This document shows, piece after piece, positions 7,479 through 17,789 of a stretch of 43,707 nucleotides of DNA (positions are counted from its first letter, which is position 1; every line of letters starts with the position of its first letter). Source of the stretch: Tranzscheliella williamsii (taxonomy: Eukaryota; Basidiomycota; Ustilaginomycetes; Ustilaginales; Ustilaginaceae); NCBI GenBank assembly GCA_023212725.1, contig JALBYF010000100.1, forward strand, positions 1-43,707, in the 5' to 3' direction. The translations under genes and the position numbers were made by a program. The notes below the pieces were generated by a model. It saw only the letters and a list, made by a program, of their open reading frames with translations, made no database searches and was not told the origin of the DNA.

Positions 7479-10400
7479 ATGCGACTACTAAAATCACACC
7501 CTATTCTAGGTCTCGCTAATAGTTATCTAGTAGATAGTCCACAACCAGCAAATATTTCATATATGTGGAATTTTGGATCACTACTGGGAGCTTGTCTAGT
7601 AATTCAAATTCTAACAGGGGTATTTCTAGCTATGCATTATACACCTTCAGTAGATCTTGCATTTATTAGTGTTGAACACATTATGCGAGATGTAAACTAC
7701 GGATGGCTACTCCGATACCTACATGCTAATACAGCATCATTCTTCTTTATTTTTGTATATCTTCATATTGGTCGAGGTCTATATTATGGATCATACAAAT
7801 CTCCACGAACACTTCTATGGTCAATTGGAGTTATTATTCTAGTTCTTATGATGGCTATTGCATTTCTTGGTTTTAATGGCCAAAAATGGATGTATTCTTA
7901 TAATGTCCAGGATCTGGAATTCAGCCTAACCCAGGTAACTACTATTAAATATCTTTCTATTCCAGCTCTTGTAACTCCAAGTGAACGTCTTCAAACCTTT
8001 CTAAATAAAAATAATATTAAGCCTATTCTTCTATTTGAGAATCTTATAAATATAGATACTAAGAAAACAGCTTATCGATCTCTTAAACCTTTTTCAGGTA
8101 TTTATATAGTTGTTAATCTAGTTACAGGTCAGTATTATATAGGTAGTGCTGTAACGGGTAATCTTTATATGCGTTTTCACAAACATCTATTTTCTCTAAT
8201 AGGAAATAAACGAGTAGCTAATGCTGTTACTAAATATGGACTATCTGAGTTTGCATTTCTAGTACTAGAAATTGTACCACAAGAAGATAAAACAGATAGC
8301 ACACTACTTCTTAATCGTGAGGATTATTATCTAAAAACACTTAAACCAGAGTATAATATTTCACCTCTTGCAAGTAATACTATAGGATGGAAACATTCTG
8401 AAGAGTCTCTTGATAAGATGCGTGAAAACTATTCTGAAGAACGTCGACAACGAGTTGGAAATATTAATAAGGGAAAAACACTTTCTCAAGAGACACGAAA
8501 ACTTATTAGTAAAGCAGCACTACTTCGTGAACCTATGTCTATAGAATCACGAATGAAGTGTGCTGTAAATATGCGACCTATCATTATAACAAATATCGAT
8601 GGTTCTAATTCTATCAATTTTGTAAGTATTAAGGAAGCGAGCATTGCTATTTCATGTAGTGAAAAAACTATTCGACGTGCTCTAAATGGTAATGGTATTA
8701 TTAAAAAGAAATATATTGTAAAATTTATTTAATTATTTAATAATTTATTTAATTATTAAATAATAATAAGAAGATATAGGACATACTGCAAAGTTATTAT
8801 ATAAGAATACATTTATAGTCCTATTGTTTTCCCCTTTGAAATCTGTATAGAAAATAGGATAAATAACAATAGAATACCTCGACAGGGGTATTGGAGATAA
8901 TAATATCTCTGGCAATACGAGTGAAAACGGTCAACGGGAGTTATCACCTTTCAAGACCGTCGGTTGTATACACGATCGCTACAGACTGGGTCACTTGTGG
9001 GTGCCTGAAATGGTGCTTAATGTACAGTCGGACATCTAAAATATAAACTGTGTATTTTTCAAGGCCTAAGATGATATAAATAATAGTAATATGATTATTT
9101 ATTGATTAGGTACAACTACTATTAATTGTGATATTATATAATAAATAGATAGAGATGTTGTATGTTCTACCATATGGTCAAATGAGTCTATGGGGAGCAA
9201 CAGTAATTACAAATCTTCTAAGTGCTATTCCTTGGATTGGACAAGATTTCGTTGAATTTATAAAATATCTACTATTTTTTATAACACTTTTTATTATTTA
9301 TTATACTATAAAATGTAATAACAAACTAACAACAATTGGTAAAATTAATGAATCTGCTCTACGAGGACAAAAATGTCGGACAGAACAAGATAAACAATCT
9401 TTTCTATCTATTCCTTATGATTTTATAAGTATGCTTATAGGTTTTATTGATGGTGATGGTTATATTGCTATCACTAAAATTGGGATTGATTATATTAAAA
9501 TTGAACTAGTTATAAGTGTTGATATAAAAGATCTTCATCTACTAGAACATATTAAAAATATTCTAAAAATTGGTCGAATTAATGTGTATCCTAATATTAA
9601 TACAGCAAAACTAATTGTAAATAAAGTAGCGGGCTCTGCCCACTACAAGAAGTACTTATTCCACTAATTATTCACTATAAACTATTTTTTCTAACGAATA
9701 CACGACGTAAACAATTTAATCTATGTATGCATATTCTACATAATAATATTACTAAATTTAGTAATATTCCAAATAGTAATATTATTAAAGATCTATTTAT
9801 TCTACCTCAATTTAGTATTGAATATCTAAAACTACCTTTTTTCAATAATTGGATTGTTGGATTTACTATTGCAGAAGGTTCATTTTTTATTAAAGAGAGT
9901 GGAGAACATATTTTTTCTCTACGACAACGTTCCCATAATCAACTATTTCAAGCTTTTAAACTTGTATTCAAAACAAATCGTAAAATTGAAGATGATGGAA
10001 AATATATAAAATTTAGTGTATCTTCTACTAAAGATCTTATTAATGTTGTTACATTTTTTAGTTATACAGGACTATATAGTCTACAAGGACTAAAAGCTAA
10101 ACAATATGATGTTTGGCTAAAAAGTCTGAAACTAAATAATAAAAAGTTTACTATTTAATAAATAATAGTTATTCTAAGTTCCCTTATATTGTAAAATATA
10201 TTGAATAATCGGGTGAATTGCAAGAAACTCTTCATGTACTCCTTGTTTCTTATAAAAAATAGAATACAAAAGACAATTTGCAGCGAAGCTATTATCAGCA
10301 CCTTATTTAATAAGATTAATAATATAATAAAATAAGATGATAATAGAACGTTCAACGACTAATTGGTGAGCTGTGCTAGCAATAATCCAGATACAAGCGC

Positions 10401-11197
10401 CCGACATCTGTAAATAAGCAGATGATGACATAGTCTAAGCTTATTAGAAATAATAAGAATATACAATTAAATGTTGTATAGATAATAAAACTGTCGTATG
10501 GGGAGGATTTTCAGTTAATAACGCAACACTTAACCGATTTTTCTCACTACATTACCTACTACCATTTGTGCTAGCTGCTCTAGTAGCTATGCATCTACTA
10601 GCTCTACACGAGCATGGTAGTAGTAACCCACTAGGAGTTTCAGGTAATACTGATCGACTACCATTCCATCCTTATTTTACATTTAAAGATCTAGTAACAG
10701 TATTTGTATTTCTTCTAGTTCTATCTCTATTTGTATTCTATATGCCAAATGCTCTAGGACATTCAGATAATTATATCCCAGCTAACCCAATGCAAACACC
10801 ACCATCAATTGTTCCAGAGTGGTACCTACTACCATACTATGCTATTCTACGATCAATTCCTAATAAACTTCTAGGAGTTATTGCAATGTTTATGTCACTT
10901 CTAATCCTTCTAGGAATGCCTTTTCTAGATACATCACGAATCCGAGGTAGTCAATTCCGACCTCTAATGCGATTCTCATTCTGGACATTTGTAGTTTGTT
11001 TCTTTATTCTAATGTTTATTGGTAGTCAACATGTTGAAAGTCCATATGTAGAAATTGGTGCTGCAGCTACTGTATACTATTTCTCATGGTTCCTTGTTGT
11101 AGTACCAGCAATTGGTATTATTGAAAATACTCTAATGGATATTGCACTAACAGAAGAAACAGTTTCCGGGCTTCGCCCACTCCAACCCGTAGGGTAG
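7479..11197 (+). CDS. cob: Apocytochrome b (three exons, two introns)
   Basis: Cytochrome b of complex III. Exons are 7479-7871, 9161-9260 and 10497-11197, joining to 397 residues; the second junction is uncertain by about two bases. Intron 1 follows the codon for Gly131 in FLG/YVLPYGQ and intron 2 splits the codon after VEF, both known fungal insertion sites. Haem-ligand regions ([19 protein letters not shown] in exon 1, [13 protein letters not shown] in exon 3) and the [13 protein letters not shown] segment are intact. The last 11 codons (after EET) lie in a GC-rich double hairpin (11168-11195) and use codons such as CGC, CTC, CCC and GGG that are scarce elsewhere; most fungal cytochromes b end near the preceding LMDIA. 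The insertion therefore seems to have replaced the original stop and extended the protein. Confidence 0.96.
7872..8732 (+). CDS. GIY-YIG homing endonuclease in cob intron 1
   Basis: The ORF continues in frame from cob exon 1 and ends at TAA 8730-8732, about 286 residues of intronic sequence. [18 protein letters not shown] (about 8097-8150) is the GIY-YIG module. RFHKHLF and the following [19 protein letters not shown] contain the conserved Arg region, and [15 protein letters not shown] the Glu-containing segment. The C-terminus has [12 protein letters not shown] and [22 protein letters not shown]3-type DNA-binding repeats, then [19 protein letters not shown], a NUMOD1-like helix-turn-helix region. 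The frame is intact with no internal stop, so this is the best candidate for an active homing enzyme here. Confidence 0.93.
   Translation, partial: FNGQKWMYSYNVQDLEFSLTQVTTIKYLSIPALVTPSERLQTFLNKNNIKPILLFENLINIDTKKTAYRSLKPFSGIYIVVNLVTGQYYIGSAVTGNLYMRFHKHLFSLIGNKRVANAVTKYGLSEFAFLVLEIVPQEDKTDSTLLLNREDYYLKTLKPEYNISPLASNTIGWKHSEESLDKMRENYSEERRQRVGNINKGKTLSQETRKLISKAALLREPMSIESRMKCAVNMRPIIITNIDGSNSINFVSIKEASIAISCSEKTIRRALNGNGIIKKKYIVKFI
7872..9160 (+). mobile_element. cob intron 1, group I with GIY-YIG ORF
   Basis: Exon 1 ends in T (CTTGGT) and the intron ends in G (GATGTTG), as group I splice sites require. The ribozyme core lies downstream of the ORF at about 8870-9050, including CACGATCGCTACAGACTGGG and GTACAGTCGGACATC, which look like the P7/P3 region. 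A C-rich motif (8830-8833) lies between the ORF and the core. Confidence 0.85.
9261..10158 (+). pseudogene. LAGLIDADG endonuclease of cob intron 2, broken by a hairpin element
   Basis: The first motif, [15 protein letters not shown] (about 9430-9474), is in frame with cob exon 2. The second, [15 protein letters not shown] (about 9850-9894), lies in another frame. The break coincides with a GC-rich hairpin (GTAG-C-GGGC-TCT-GCCC-A-CTAC, 9626-9645). Sequence on both sides reads sensibly as LAGLIDADG protein: AKLIVNK before and [12 protein letters not shown] after. The change of frame is therefore due to the small insertion and not to general decay, and the break looks recent. Confidence 0.9.
9626..9645. 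mobile_element. GC-rich hairpin element inside the endonuclease
   Basis: Stem GTAG.GGGC / GCCC.CTAC around TCT with a C/A mismatch. It shares the GGGC-NNN-GCCCACT pattern with elements at 11168, 11441 and 35190. Confidence 0.82.
11168..11195 (+). mobile_element. Double-hairpin element forming the cob 3' end
   Basis: Hairpin 1 is GGGC-TTC-GCCC (11168-11178), the linker is ACTCCA, and hairpin 2 is ACCC-GTA-GGGT (11185-11195). The cob stop TAG begins in the last base of hairpin 2. Double-hairpin elements of this build are known mobile sequences in Allomyces, Rhizopus and Mortierella mitochondria. Confidence 0.85.
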
Positions 11198-11440
11198 GTT
11201 AATACTCAAAAATCACATACACCACTACTATAAAGTAGTGTATAAGAATTCCGTTTTCCCCTCTATCGGGGTGGAAGTTGTAAAATAAAGTTTTGTAAAA
11301 TTATAGTATATAATTTTTTATATTAATAAAAATATAAAAATGTATAAATATAGTATTATAAAGGTATAGATAAGAATGATCACTTAAGGTGTATCCAATA
11401 AATAATCAAATTATAGGCTCCGACCATAGTAATTTTGATT

Positions 11441-11463
11441 GTGAGTGGGCATAGCCCTCACTA
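11441..11463. mobile_element. GC-rich hairpin upstream of rns
   Basis: AGTGGGC-ATA-GCCCTCACT, of the GGGC-NNN-GCCC type, in the AT-rich leader just before the rns 5' domain. The rest of the cob-rns spacer holds the cob C-rich motif (11256) and a short hairpin at 11221-11241 (CACTACT/AGTAGTG). Confidence 0.65.
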
Positions 11464-11469
11464 ATGAAA

Positions 11470-12966
11470 AATTTAGTGTTTAGTAATTGTTTAATCGTGG
11501 CAAAGTTAGAACGTTATCTGGTAGTTTTACTCATGCAAGTTGTATGATATTTATAAATATCATAGCGTACAGGCGAGGATAAATAAGTACGTACCTTTGG
11601 TAGATGATAAAAACATCTAAATTAAGTTAATGAAGGAAATATTCCGACCAAAGATTGGCTTTATATCTAGCAGGTAGTTGGAGTGGTAAATGCGCTCCAA
11701 GCCTATGACGGATAGGAAATAGCGAAAGCTTCAATTCCCGCAATTGGTTTGAGAATAACCAATGGTGTCTTTAAGACATGCTGCAGAGGAGGATCTTGGG
11801 CAATGCTCGAAAGAGTGACCCAGCTAACCAGAACTCGAAAGAGTGTCGTAAGGGAGGATAATGACGTTACCTTACTAATAGTCCAATCTAAGTCTCGTGC
11901 CAGCAGACGCGGTTATACGAACTGGGCAAACGTTTAATAAATTAATAGGTATTAAGGATCCGTAGGCGGTTTAAATTAAATAAACTAGAATCTAATAGAG
12001 GATAGTGGAATGCTAGGAGGAGGGATGATATCCGTTGATATCTAGCGGAACACTAAAGGCGAAAGCAGCTATCCAGCTAAAGATTGACGCTCAGGGATGA
12101 AAGTCTGGGGAGCAAAACAGATTAGATACCTGTGTAGTCCAGACCGTAAACTATTTACATTTCTTATTTGGCTAGTATAAATATTGCATTAATGTCAGAT
12201 AAGCAGCAAACCGCTGTATGTGTAACACCTTGTAAGTACAGTCCCAGGACCGAAAGCAAAAAGATTAGACCATCCTAAAGACCCGGAGTGGAGCATGTTG
12301 TTTAATACGATAATCCGCGTAGAACCTTACCTCTCCTTGAATGGCTTATATAACTTTTGTTTATAAGATCACAGGCGTTGCATGGCTGTCGGCAGTTCGT
12401 GTCGTAAGATGTCAGGTTGAGTCCGCCAACGAACGCAATCCCTATAAGAAGTTGTTTTCAGTTATACTGTTCTTCTTATTTGCATTCAATAAGAAGCATT
12501 TTGGGAATACGATAAGCCTTCATGACCCTTATGGAGTATGGGCTACAGACGTGCTACTTGAACCTAACAAACTGATGCAATACCGCAAGGTGGAGCTAAC
12601 CAGTAAAATATGGTGATACTAGGATCGTAGTCTGAAATTCGACTACGTGAATCAGGAATTCCGAGTAATCGTTGATAAGTACGCAACGGTGAACCTTTAC
12701 ATTTGGGAGATACTAACCGTCTATCAAGTGTTGGTCGTTTATCAAGCTATGAACTAGTGTTTATCTTGATTCTATTTATTATATTAGTATTTACTATAAT
12801 ATAATAGTTAAAGATACTTTAGGGTATATTTTTCTATTTATTATATTGTACGTACTTGTAATTTCTAGTTTCTATAGAAAAACACATGGAATAGCTTACA
12901 ACTCCTAACGCTAAGTTATAGCAAGGTAGCCGTAAGGGAACTTGTGGCTGATTGATACTATACAAT
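11470..12966 (+). rRNA. rns: Small-subunit ribosomal RNA
   Basis: Universal segments appear in order: a 5' domain like TTTAATCGTGGCAAAGTTAGAACG (about 11488), the 530 loop GTGCCAGCAGACGCGGTTA (about 11897), the 690-790 region with AGGAGGAGGGAT, ATTAGATACC...GTAGTCC (about 12120), CGGAGTGGAGCATG (about 12284), the 1050-1100 region with AGGCGTTGCATGGCTGTCGGCAG (about 12373), CAACGAACGCAA, and the decoding-end segments at about 12660 and 12925-12950 (GGTAGCCGTAAGGGAACTTGTGGCTG). Ends are approximate. A C-rich motif (ATCCCCTTA, about 12968) follows. Variable loops near 12440-12500 and 12760-12890 are expanded. No intron is seen. ORFs inside it are spurious. Confidence 0.96.
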
Positions 12967-13121
12967 TATCCCCTTATATTAATATAACTCCTAGTTGTCA
13001 TTTACATTAATATATTATACTCTAAATATTATAGTCTTTTATAAGTAAAATATAATAATTCCACTTTCTTTGAAAAAGTTAAAAGTTTTATATCTTATAT
13101 AATAATATTTTACTTACTACA

Positions 13122-13195
13122 GGGAATCTAGCATAATTGGTTAATGTCCTAAATTGTCAGTTTAGATGATGCCCGTTCGAATCGGGTGATTCTCG
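13122..13195 (+). tRNA. trnD: tRNA-Asp(GUC)
   Basis: Acceptor GGGAATC/GATTCTC, stem CTAAA/TTTAG around TTGTCAG giving GUC, T-loop TTCGAAT. Confidence 0.94.
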
Positions 13196-13479
13196 TATTT
13201 TATGTTATTGTTAGTTAGTTGAAACTTAAATAAAATCTAATAAGACTAACTATAATTTTTACTATTTTATATTGGGATATTTAGATTTACTATTTTTATT
13301 TAATAAAACATTTATTTATTTTATAAAAAAATAGAGGCTCTGTCTATTAACAATAAAAATTTTAATTTTATAAAGATATTTCTTATTTATACCTAATATT
13401 AGGTATTAGAAAATACTTGAACCTAAAAATTACAAATATTTTAACTTAACTATTAAGGTCCTTAAGGAAGCCATAATAT

Positions 13480-13761
13480 ATGGCACTAAATGAAATGAAT
13501 CTTTCAGTAATTCTATTTCTTATTGGGATTCTAGGTTTTGTTCTTAACCGAAAGAATATTATTCTTATGCTAATCTCAATTGAACTAATGCTGCTTGCTG
13601 TAACACTACTAGTACTAGTAAGTTGTTATAGCTTTGATGACATTCTTGGTCAAACATATAGTATTTACATTATTGCAATTGCTGGTGCAGAATCAGCAAT
13701 TGGTCTAGGTATTCTAGTTGCATACTACCGACTACGAGGAAATATTAGTCTTCGACAATAA
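13480..13761 (+). CDS. nad4L: NADH dehydrogenase subunit 4L
   Basis: Small three-helix membrane subunit of complex I, 93 residues. The typical ISIELMLLAVTLLVL (about 31-45) and the C-terminal AGAESAIGLGILVAYYR are present. The TAA stop overlaps the nad5 ATG by one base (TAATG), the common fungal arrangement that implies co-transcription and probably coupled translation. Confidence 0.97.
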   Translation: MALNEMNLSVILFLIGILGFVLNRKNIILMLISIELMLLAVTLLVLVSCYSFDDILGQTYSIYIIAIAGAESAIGLGILVAYYRLRGNISLRQ

Positions 13762-16700
13762 TGTATCTAACACTTCTTCTTCTACCAATGTTTGGATCTG
13801 CTGTTGCAGGTCTACTAGGGCGAAAAATTGGAGTAACAGGAGCGCATATCATTACATGTTCTTGTCTAATTATTTCTGCTATTCTGGCTATTGTAGCATT
13901 CTATGAAGTTGGACTATGTAATAGTCCAGTATCAATTAATCTAACTAGTTGGATTGATTCAGAACTAATGGATGTATCTTGGGGATTCATGTTTGATAGT
14001 CTAACAGTATCAATGCTTCTGCCAGTTCTAGTAGTTTCTAGCCTGGTACATATTTTTTCAGTAGATTATATGAGTTCAGATCCACATAATCAACGATTCT
14101 TTGCGTATCTTAGTATGTTTACATTTTTTATGCTTGTTCTAGTAACTGGAGATAACTATCTAATTATGTTTGTAGGTTGGGAAGGAATTGGTATTTCATC
14201 ATATCTACTAATTAATTTTTGGTTTACACGAATTCAAGCAAACAAAAGTGCAATTAAAGCACTAGTAGTAAATCGAGTTGGAGATATGTTTCTATCTATC
14301 GGATTTTTTGCTATTTTTTTTGTATTTGGTAATCTAGATTATAGTACAGTATTTAGTATTGCTCCTTTTATTAACGAAACAATTATTACTATTATTGGGC
14401 TGCTACTACTACTAGCTGCTATGGGTAAAAGTGCTCAACTAGGTCTACATACGTGGCTACCAGATGCTATGGAAGGACCCACACCAGTTAGTGCTCTAAT
14501 TCATGCTGCTACTCTAGTTACAGCAGGAGTATATCTTCTACTACGGTCATCACCTGTAATTGAATATGGACCTACAACACTTATTGTAATTACTTGGGTT
14601 GGTGCTCTTACAGCATTTTTTGCTGCATCTACAGGACTACTACAAAATGATCTAAAACGGGTTATTGCTTACAGTACATGTTCACAAATGGGTTACCTAT
14701 TTATGGCTTGTGGACTAAGTCAATATAATGTAGCACTATTCCATCTAGTAAATCATGCTTTCTTCAAAGCCCTTCTATTCCTAGCTGCTGGTGCTGTTCT
14801 GCATGCTACATATGATCAACAAGATCAACGTCGACTTGGAGGTCTTATTGGATTTCTACCTTTTACATATACAGCTATTCTAATTGGTAGTCTAAGTCTT
14901 ATGGCTCTACCTTGGCTAACAGGATTCTACAGTAAAGATCTTATTCTAGAGGTTGCTTATGGACAGTATGAATTCTCTGGACAAGTAGCTTACTGGCTTG
15001 GTACACTAAGTGCATGTCTAACAGCTTTCTATAGTCTACGACTTATTAGTCTAACTTTTCTTACATATCCTAATGCAAGTAAATCAATCTATGTACATAC
15101 ACATGATGCGCCTACAATTGTTATGATTCCTCTTATTATTCTATCTCTACTAGCTATTTTCTTTGGATATGTAGCGCGAGATCTATTTGTTGGTATGGGT
15201 TCTGATTTTCTATCACCTAGTCTATTTACACACCCATCACATATCAGTCTTATTGAAGCAGAGTTTGGACTACCTCAAATTATTAAACTTCTTCCTGCTA
15301 TTGGAACTCTAATGGGTGCAGGACTAGCCCTATATCTATATCATATGCTACCTGTATTTACTATTGAGCTAACAAATAACCCTCTAGGACAAAAACTTTA
15401 TCGATTCTTTAATGGTAAATACTATGTTGATGTTATTTATAACCATTACATTATTAATGGTGGACTTCAACTAGGATATATTATTAGTAAAGTTCTAGAT
15501 CGAGGTATTATTGAACTAGTAGGACCTTATGGTCTAGCAAATGGACTTACATCTGGAAGTAAAGATATTGCTAAACTGGATACTGGTAACCTAACTAATT
15601 ATGCTCTATATCTAGCAATTGCTCTAGTGACTCTAGTTATGATTCTTCTAAGTCCTGTACTACTTAATGCAGCACTAATTAATGCTCGACTAATTCTAGT
15701 ACTTCTTGTAGCTATGGTATGTATTCCATATATTAGTAGTAGTTCCAATGATGCTACAGTTAGTCAGAACCGTTCAAGCAAAATTCTAGTAAGCTCTATG
15801 CTTCCCCTTCTATTTATTTATCCTGATACAGGTATGGTTAACGATGTCTATTATTTTGAAGATGTAGTGTTTAGTAGTAGTATTGCAAGTTCAGTTTTTA
15901 TTAGTTCAACTATGGCTAATTACGGGAAGTCCAGTCTAGAATTTATTACTTCAATTCGATATCGACTTTATGCTACAATGCTAAAGCTTTTTATGTCACC
16001 TCTTCTTCATTTCTTTGTTGTACTAGCACTTTCAATGCTAATTAATATCTTCCTTATTGCCGGTCCGGTATATTGTGCAGAAGAAACAATTACTAATTCT
16101 GCTAGTACTTCTACAGCTGCTGCTAGTATTTATATAGATACTCCTACTACGGCTGTTCGTCCTATTTATCTAGAACATAATAATAATGGTATGGTTGACT
16201 TTGCTGCCAAAACTGTATCCGTTGCAACGGATGCAGCTATTCGAGCCACACCTTGGGATACCATTGTGGGAGCATCATCAACAGTTAAAACAACTGTTGA
16301 GGTTTACAAAGCTACACCAGGATCAGTTCGAACTAAATCTATTGCAGGACTAAGTGTGGGCTTTGCAACAGGAGGTTTTGTTTATGCTATGGGACGTGGC
16401 GATTCCATTATAAAGCCTATTACTCCTAAGCGTGAGGATGTTGACAAACACAACCAGTTTATTCCCTCTCCTCTTGAAGAAGGAGATAGTAAACTGAACT
16501 TTCTAGAATCTATCTATCTATTTCTGGTAGATTGGATGTCATCGTCAGCAGATGGTGTTGTCCGACTTGGTAATAGCACAGGTGCGGATATTATTAGTAA
16601 TATGTATGCTAATTTTTCTTTCAGCAGTTTTAATCTACTTGTTTATCTCATGACTACAGTGGCTTGTTACTTTGTATTCTTTGGTTTTACTCTATTCTCG

Positions 16701-17462
16701 CTATACTACTTCAACAATATTAGTACATCAAAACTAGTTAAATCTAACCTAGTTTCTTCAGTAACTGTAGAATACTTTACACGGCTAATCCGGAATATTA
16801 TTGGAATTAACAAAGTAATTCTTATCTTTCTATTTATAATTATCCTAGCATGTAGCACGCTTCTTTATATTTATTATGAAATTACTCCTGATATAGCAAC
16901 TAAATTTTATAATAATGTTGTGCAAAAAGTCTACAATGGACAAACTCACATTATTCTGAAATATCTGTATTATAACGTTGCTATCGAAACTTTCCAAAAA
17001 GCATCTCTAGTAATCACAGCAGTTGTACTTTCGTTTTATCGTTGGTCTATTACGAAACAGCTACTTAAAGATTATCCTTACGCGAAGATTCCATTTGCAT
17101 TTATTATTGTTTTTACTATGCAAATTACTACCAATTTTATTATAAGTATTGTAGCAGTAGAGAACAGTACATTTATTCAAATCCTTACTACGCATAATCT
17201 GTGTACTAAACTAGTATTCTACTCACTTACTTTTATTCTGATCTCAGTTACAATTCAGCATATTCTTTACAATAATTCATCAACTAAAGAAAAACTGAAT
17301 AATTCTAGCCACTCTTCTTACCTGTTTTATAATATTACAATTATTGTACTAAAGATCGTAACATCTGTGGCATTTATGTGTGCATCTCAAGGTATTCTGT
17401 ATCTTTATACACATTACATCCCAGGAGATCTACACCATCTTTGTACTTTATATTCCAGGTAA
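13761..17462 (+). CDS. nad5: NADH dehydrogenase subunit 5 with a ~500-residue foreign C-terminal fusion
   Basis: Residues 1 to about 660 are a normal nad5, the antiporter-like subunit of complex I: GWEGIGISSYLLINFW, the proton-channel helices with AAMGKSAQLGLHTWLPDAMEGPTPVSALIHAAT, HAFFKALLFLAAG, and the lateral-helix end with TNYALYLAIALVTLVMILLSP. The frame then stays open for roughly 570 more residues. A membrane segment ends in PVYC (about 768-771). A low-hydrophobicity Ala/Thr-rich stretch, the motif FIPSPLEEGD, at least five membrane helices and a closing LYTHYIPGD follow. Codons such as CTC, TCG, GCC and CCG become more frequent. The final codons (ACT TTA TAT TCC AGG) are unlike core usage. 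Whether the product is cleaved or made as a fusion cannot be told. Confidence 0.93.
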   Translation: MYLTLLLLPMFGSAVAGLLGRKIGVTGAHIITCSCLIISAILAIVAFYEVGLCNSPVSINLTSWIDSELMDVSWGFMFDSLTVSMLLPVLVVSSLVHIFSVDYMSSDPHNQRFFAYLSMFTFFMLVLVTGDNYLIMFVGWEGIGISSYLLINFWFTRIQANKSAIKALVVNRVGDMFLSIGFFAIFFVFGNLDYSTVFSIAPFINETIITIIGLLLLLAAMGKSAQLGLHTWLPDAMEGPTPVSALIHAATLVTAGVYLLLRSSPVIEYGPTTLIVITWVGALTAFFAASTGLLQNDLKRVIAYSTCSQMGYLFMACGLSQYNVALFHLVNHAFFKALLFLAAGAVLHATYDQQDQRRLGGLIGFLPFTYTAILIGSLSLMALPWLTGFYSKDLILEVAYGQYEFSGQVAYWLGTLSACLTAFYSLRLISLTFLTYPNASKSIYVHTHDAPTIVMIPLIILSLLAIFFGYVARDLFVGMGSDFLSPSLFTHPSHISLIEAEFGLPQIIKLLPAIGTLMGAGLALYLYHMLPVFTIELTNNPLGQKLYRFFNGKYYVDVIYNHYIINGGLQLGYIISKVLDRGIIELVGPYGLANGLTSGSKDIAKLDTGNLTNYALYLAIALVTLVMILLSPVLLNAALINARLILVLLVAMVCIPYISSSSNDATVSQNRSSKILVSSMLPLLFIYPDTGMVNDVYYFEDVVFSSSIASSVFISSTMANYGKSSLEFITSIRYRLYATMLKLFMSPLLHFFVVLALSMLINIFLIAGPVYCAEETITNSASTSTAAASIYIDTPTTAVRPIYLEHNNNGMVDFAAKTVSVATDAAIRATPWDTIVGASSTVKTTVEVYKATPGSVRTKSIAGLSVGFATGGFVYAMGRGDSIIKPITPKREDVDKHNQFIPSPLEEGDSKLNFLESIYLFLVDWMSSSADGVVRLGNSTGADIISNMYANFSFSSFNLLVYLMTTVACYFVFFGFTLFSLYYFNNISTSKLVKSNLVSSVTVEYFTRLIRNIIGINKVILIFLFIIILACSTLLYIYYEITPDIATKFYNNVVQKVYNGQTHIILKYLYYNVAIETFQKASLVITAVVLSFYRWSITKQLLKDYPYAKIPFAFIIVFTMQITTNFIISIVAVENSTFIQILTTHNLCTKLVFYSLTFILISVTIQHILYNNSSTKEKLNNSSHSSYLFYNITIIVLKIVTSVAFMCASQGILYLYTHYIPGDLHHLCTLYSR
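15712..17462 (+). mobile_element. Unknown membrane-protein cargo inserted in the nad5 3' end
   Basis: This is the non-nad5 part of the fused reading frame, beginning with a stretch (15712-15858) duplicated at 17571-17717. I do not recognise the protein. It has an N-terminal membrane helix ending PVYC, a middle region rich in Thr, Ala and Val with one Gly-rich helix (AGLSVGFATGGFVYAMG), the motif FIPSPLEEGD, then five or so hydrophobic helices. The protein in cox1 intron 2 (38802-39731) shows the same order of elements. There are no GIY-YIG, LAGLIDADG, polymerase or reverse-transcriptase motifs. Confidence 0.8.
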
Positions 17463-17570
17463 TACCTATAATATTTATTAAAAATAATAGATTATTTTAT
17501 TCCCCTTTCAATAAATAAATAAAAAGCTTAAATCATCTAAAAACAGGATATCTTTTACTTTCTTTAGATT

Positions 17571-17717
17571 TTCTATCTTATTCTATATATTTTTAATTCT
17601 AATGATACTAATAGTAACCCTGTTCTTTCCAATAAAATCCTAGTCAATTTAATGCTTCGACTTCTATTTATTTGATTAGGTATGAGTAATGATATCTATT
17701 ATTGTTCCGACAAATAG
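17571..17717 (+). pseudogene. nad5: Displaced copy of the nad5 C-terminal region
   Basis: These 49 codons, read with TGA as Trp, give a peptide with LYIFNSND, KILVNLMLRLLFI and MSNDIYY before a TAG. It aligns with nad5-fusion residues around 651-699 (PYISSSSND, KILVSSMLPLLFI, MVNDVYY). It begins 109 bases behind the fusion stop and after a C-rich motif (17501). The relation matches the displaced nad1 and atp9 ends. Because the aligned part runs beyond the usual end of nad5, it may include sequence of the element itself. Confidence 0.78.
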
Positions 17718-17789
17718 TTTAGGTTCTCTTTCAGTTATCATAAAAATACATTTGGATATACTATAGGAATACTATAATAAGTATTTTAA

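Larger units (their letters stand above)
9261..10496 (+). mobile_element. cob intron 2, group I with broken LAGLIDADG ORF
   Basis: The core lies after the ORF. TTCAACGACTAATTGGTGAG (10351-10370) also occurs in the atp9 intron (minus strand, 20793-20812) and, with one change, in the rnl omega intron (26258-26277). GATGACATAGTCTAAG near 10424 is P7-like. The 3' boundary is placed after TGTCG, which keeps cob in frame and gives a terminal G. Confidence 0.85.

Noticed and set aside
10155..10355. 66-residue minus-strand ORF
   Set aside because: It lies over the ribozyme part of cob intron 2 and has low complexity.
11749..12616. Two ORFs (62 and 91 residues) on the + strand
   Set aside because: Both lie inside rns and cover universal SSU rRNA segments such as the 530 loop and the 1100 region.
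13718..13906. 62-residue ORF spanning the nad4L-nad5 junction
   Set aside because: Wrong frame; both conserved genes explain the sequence.
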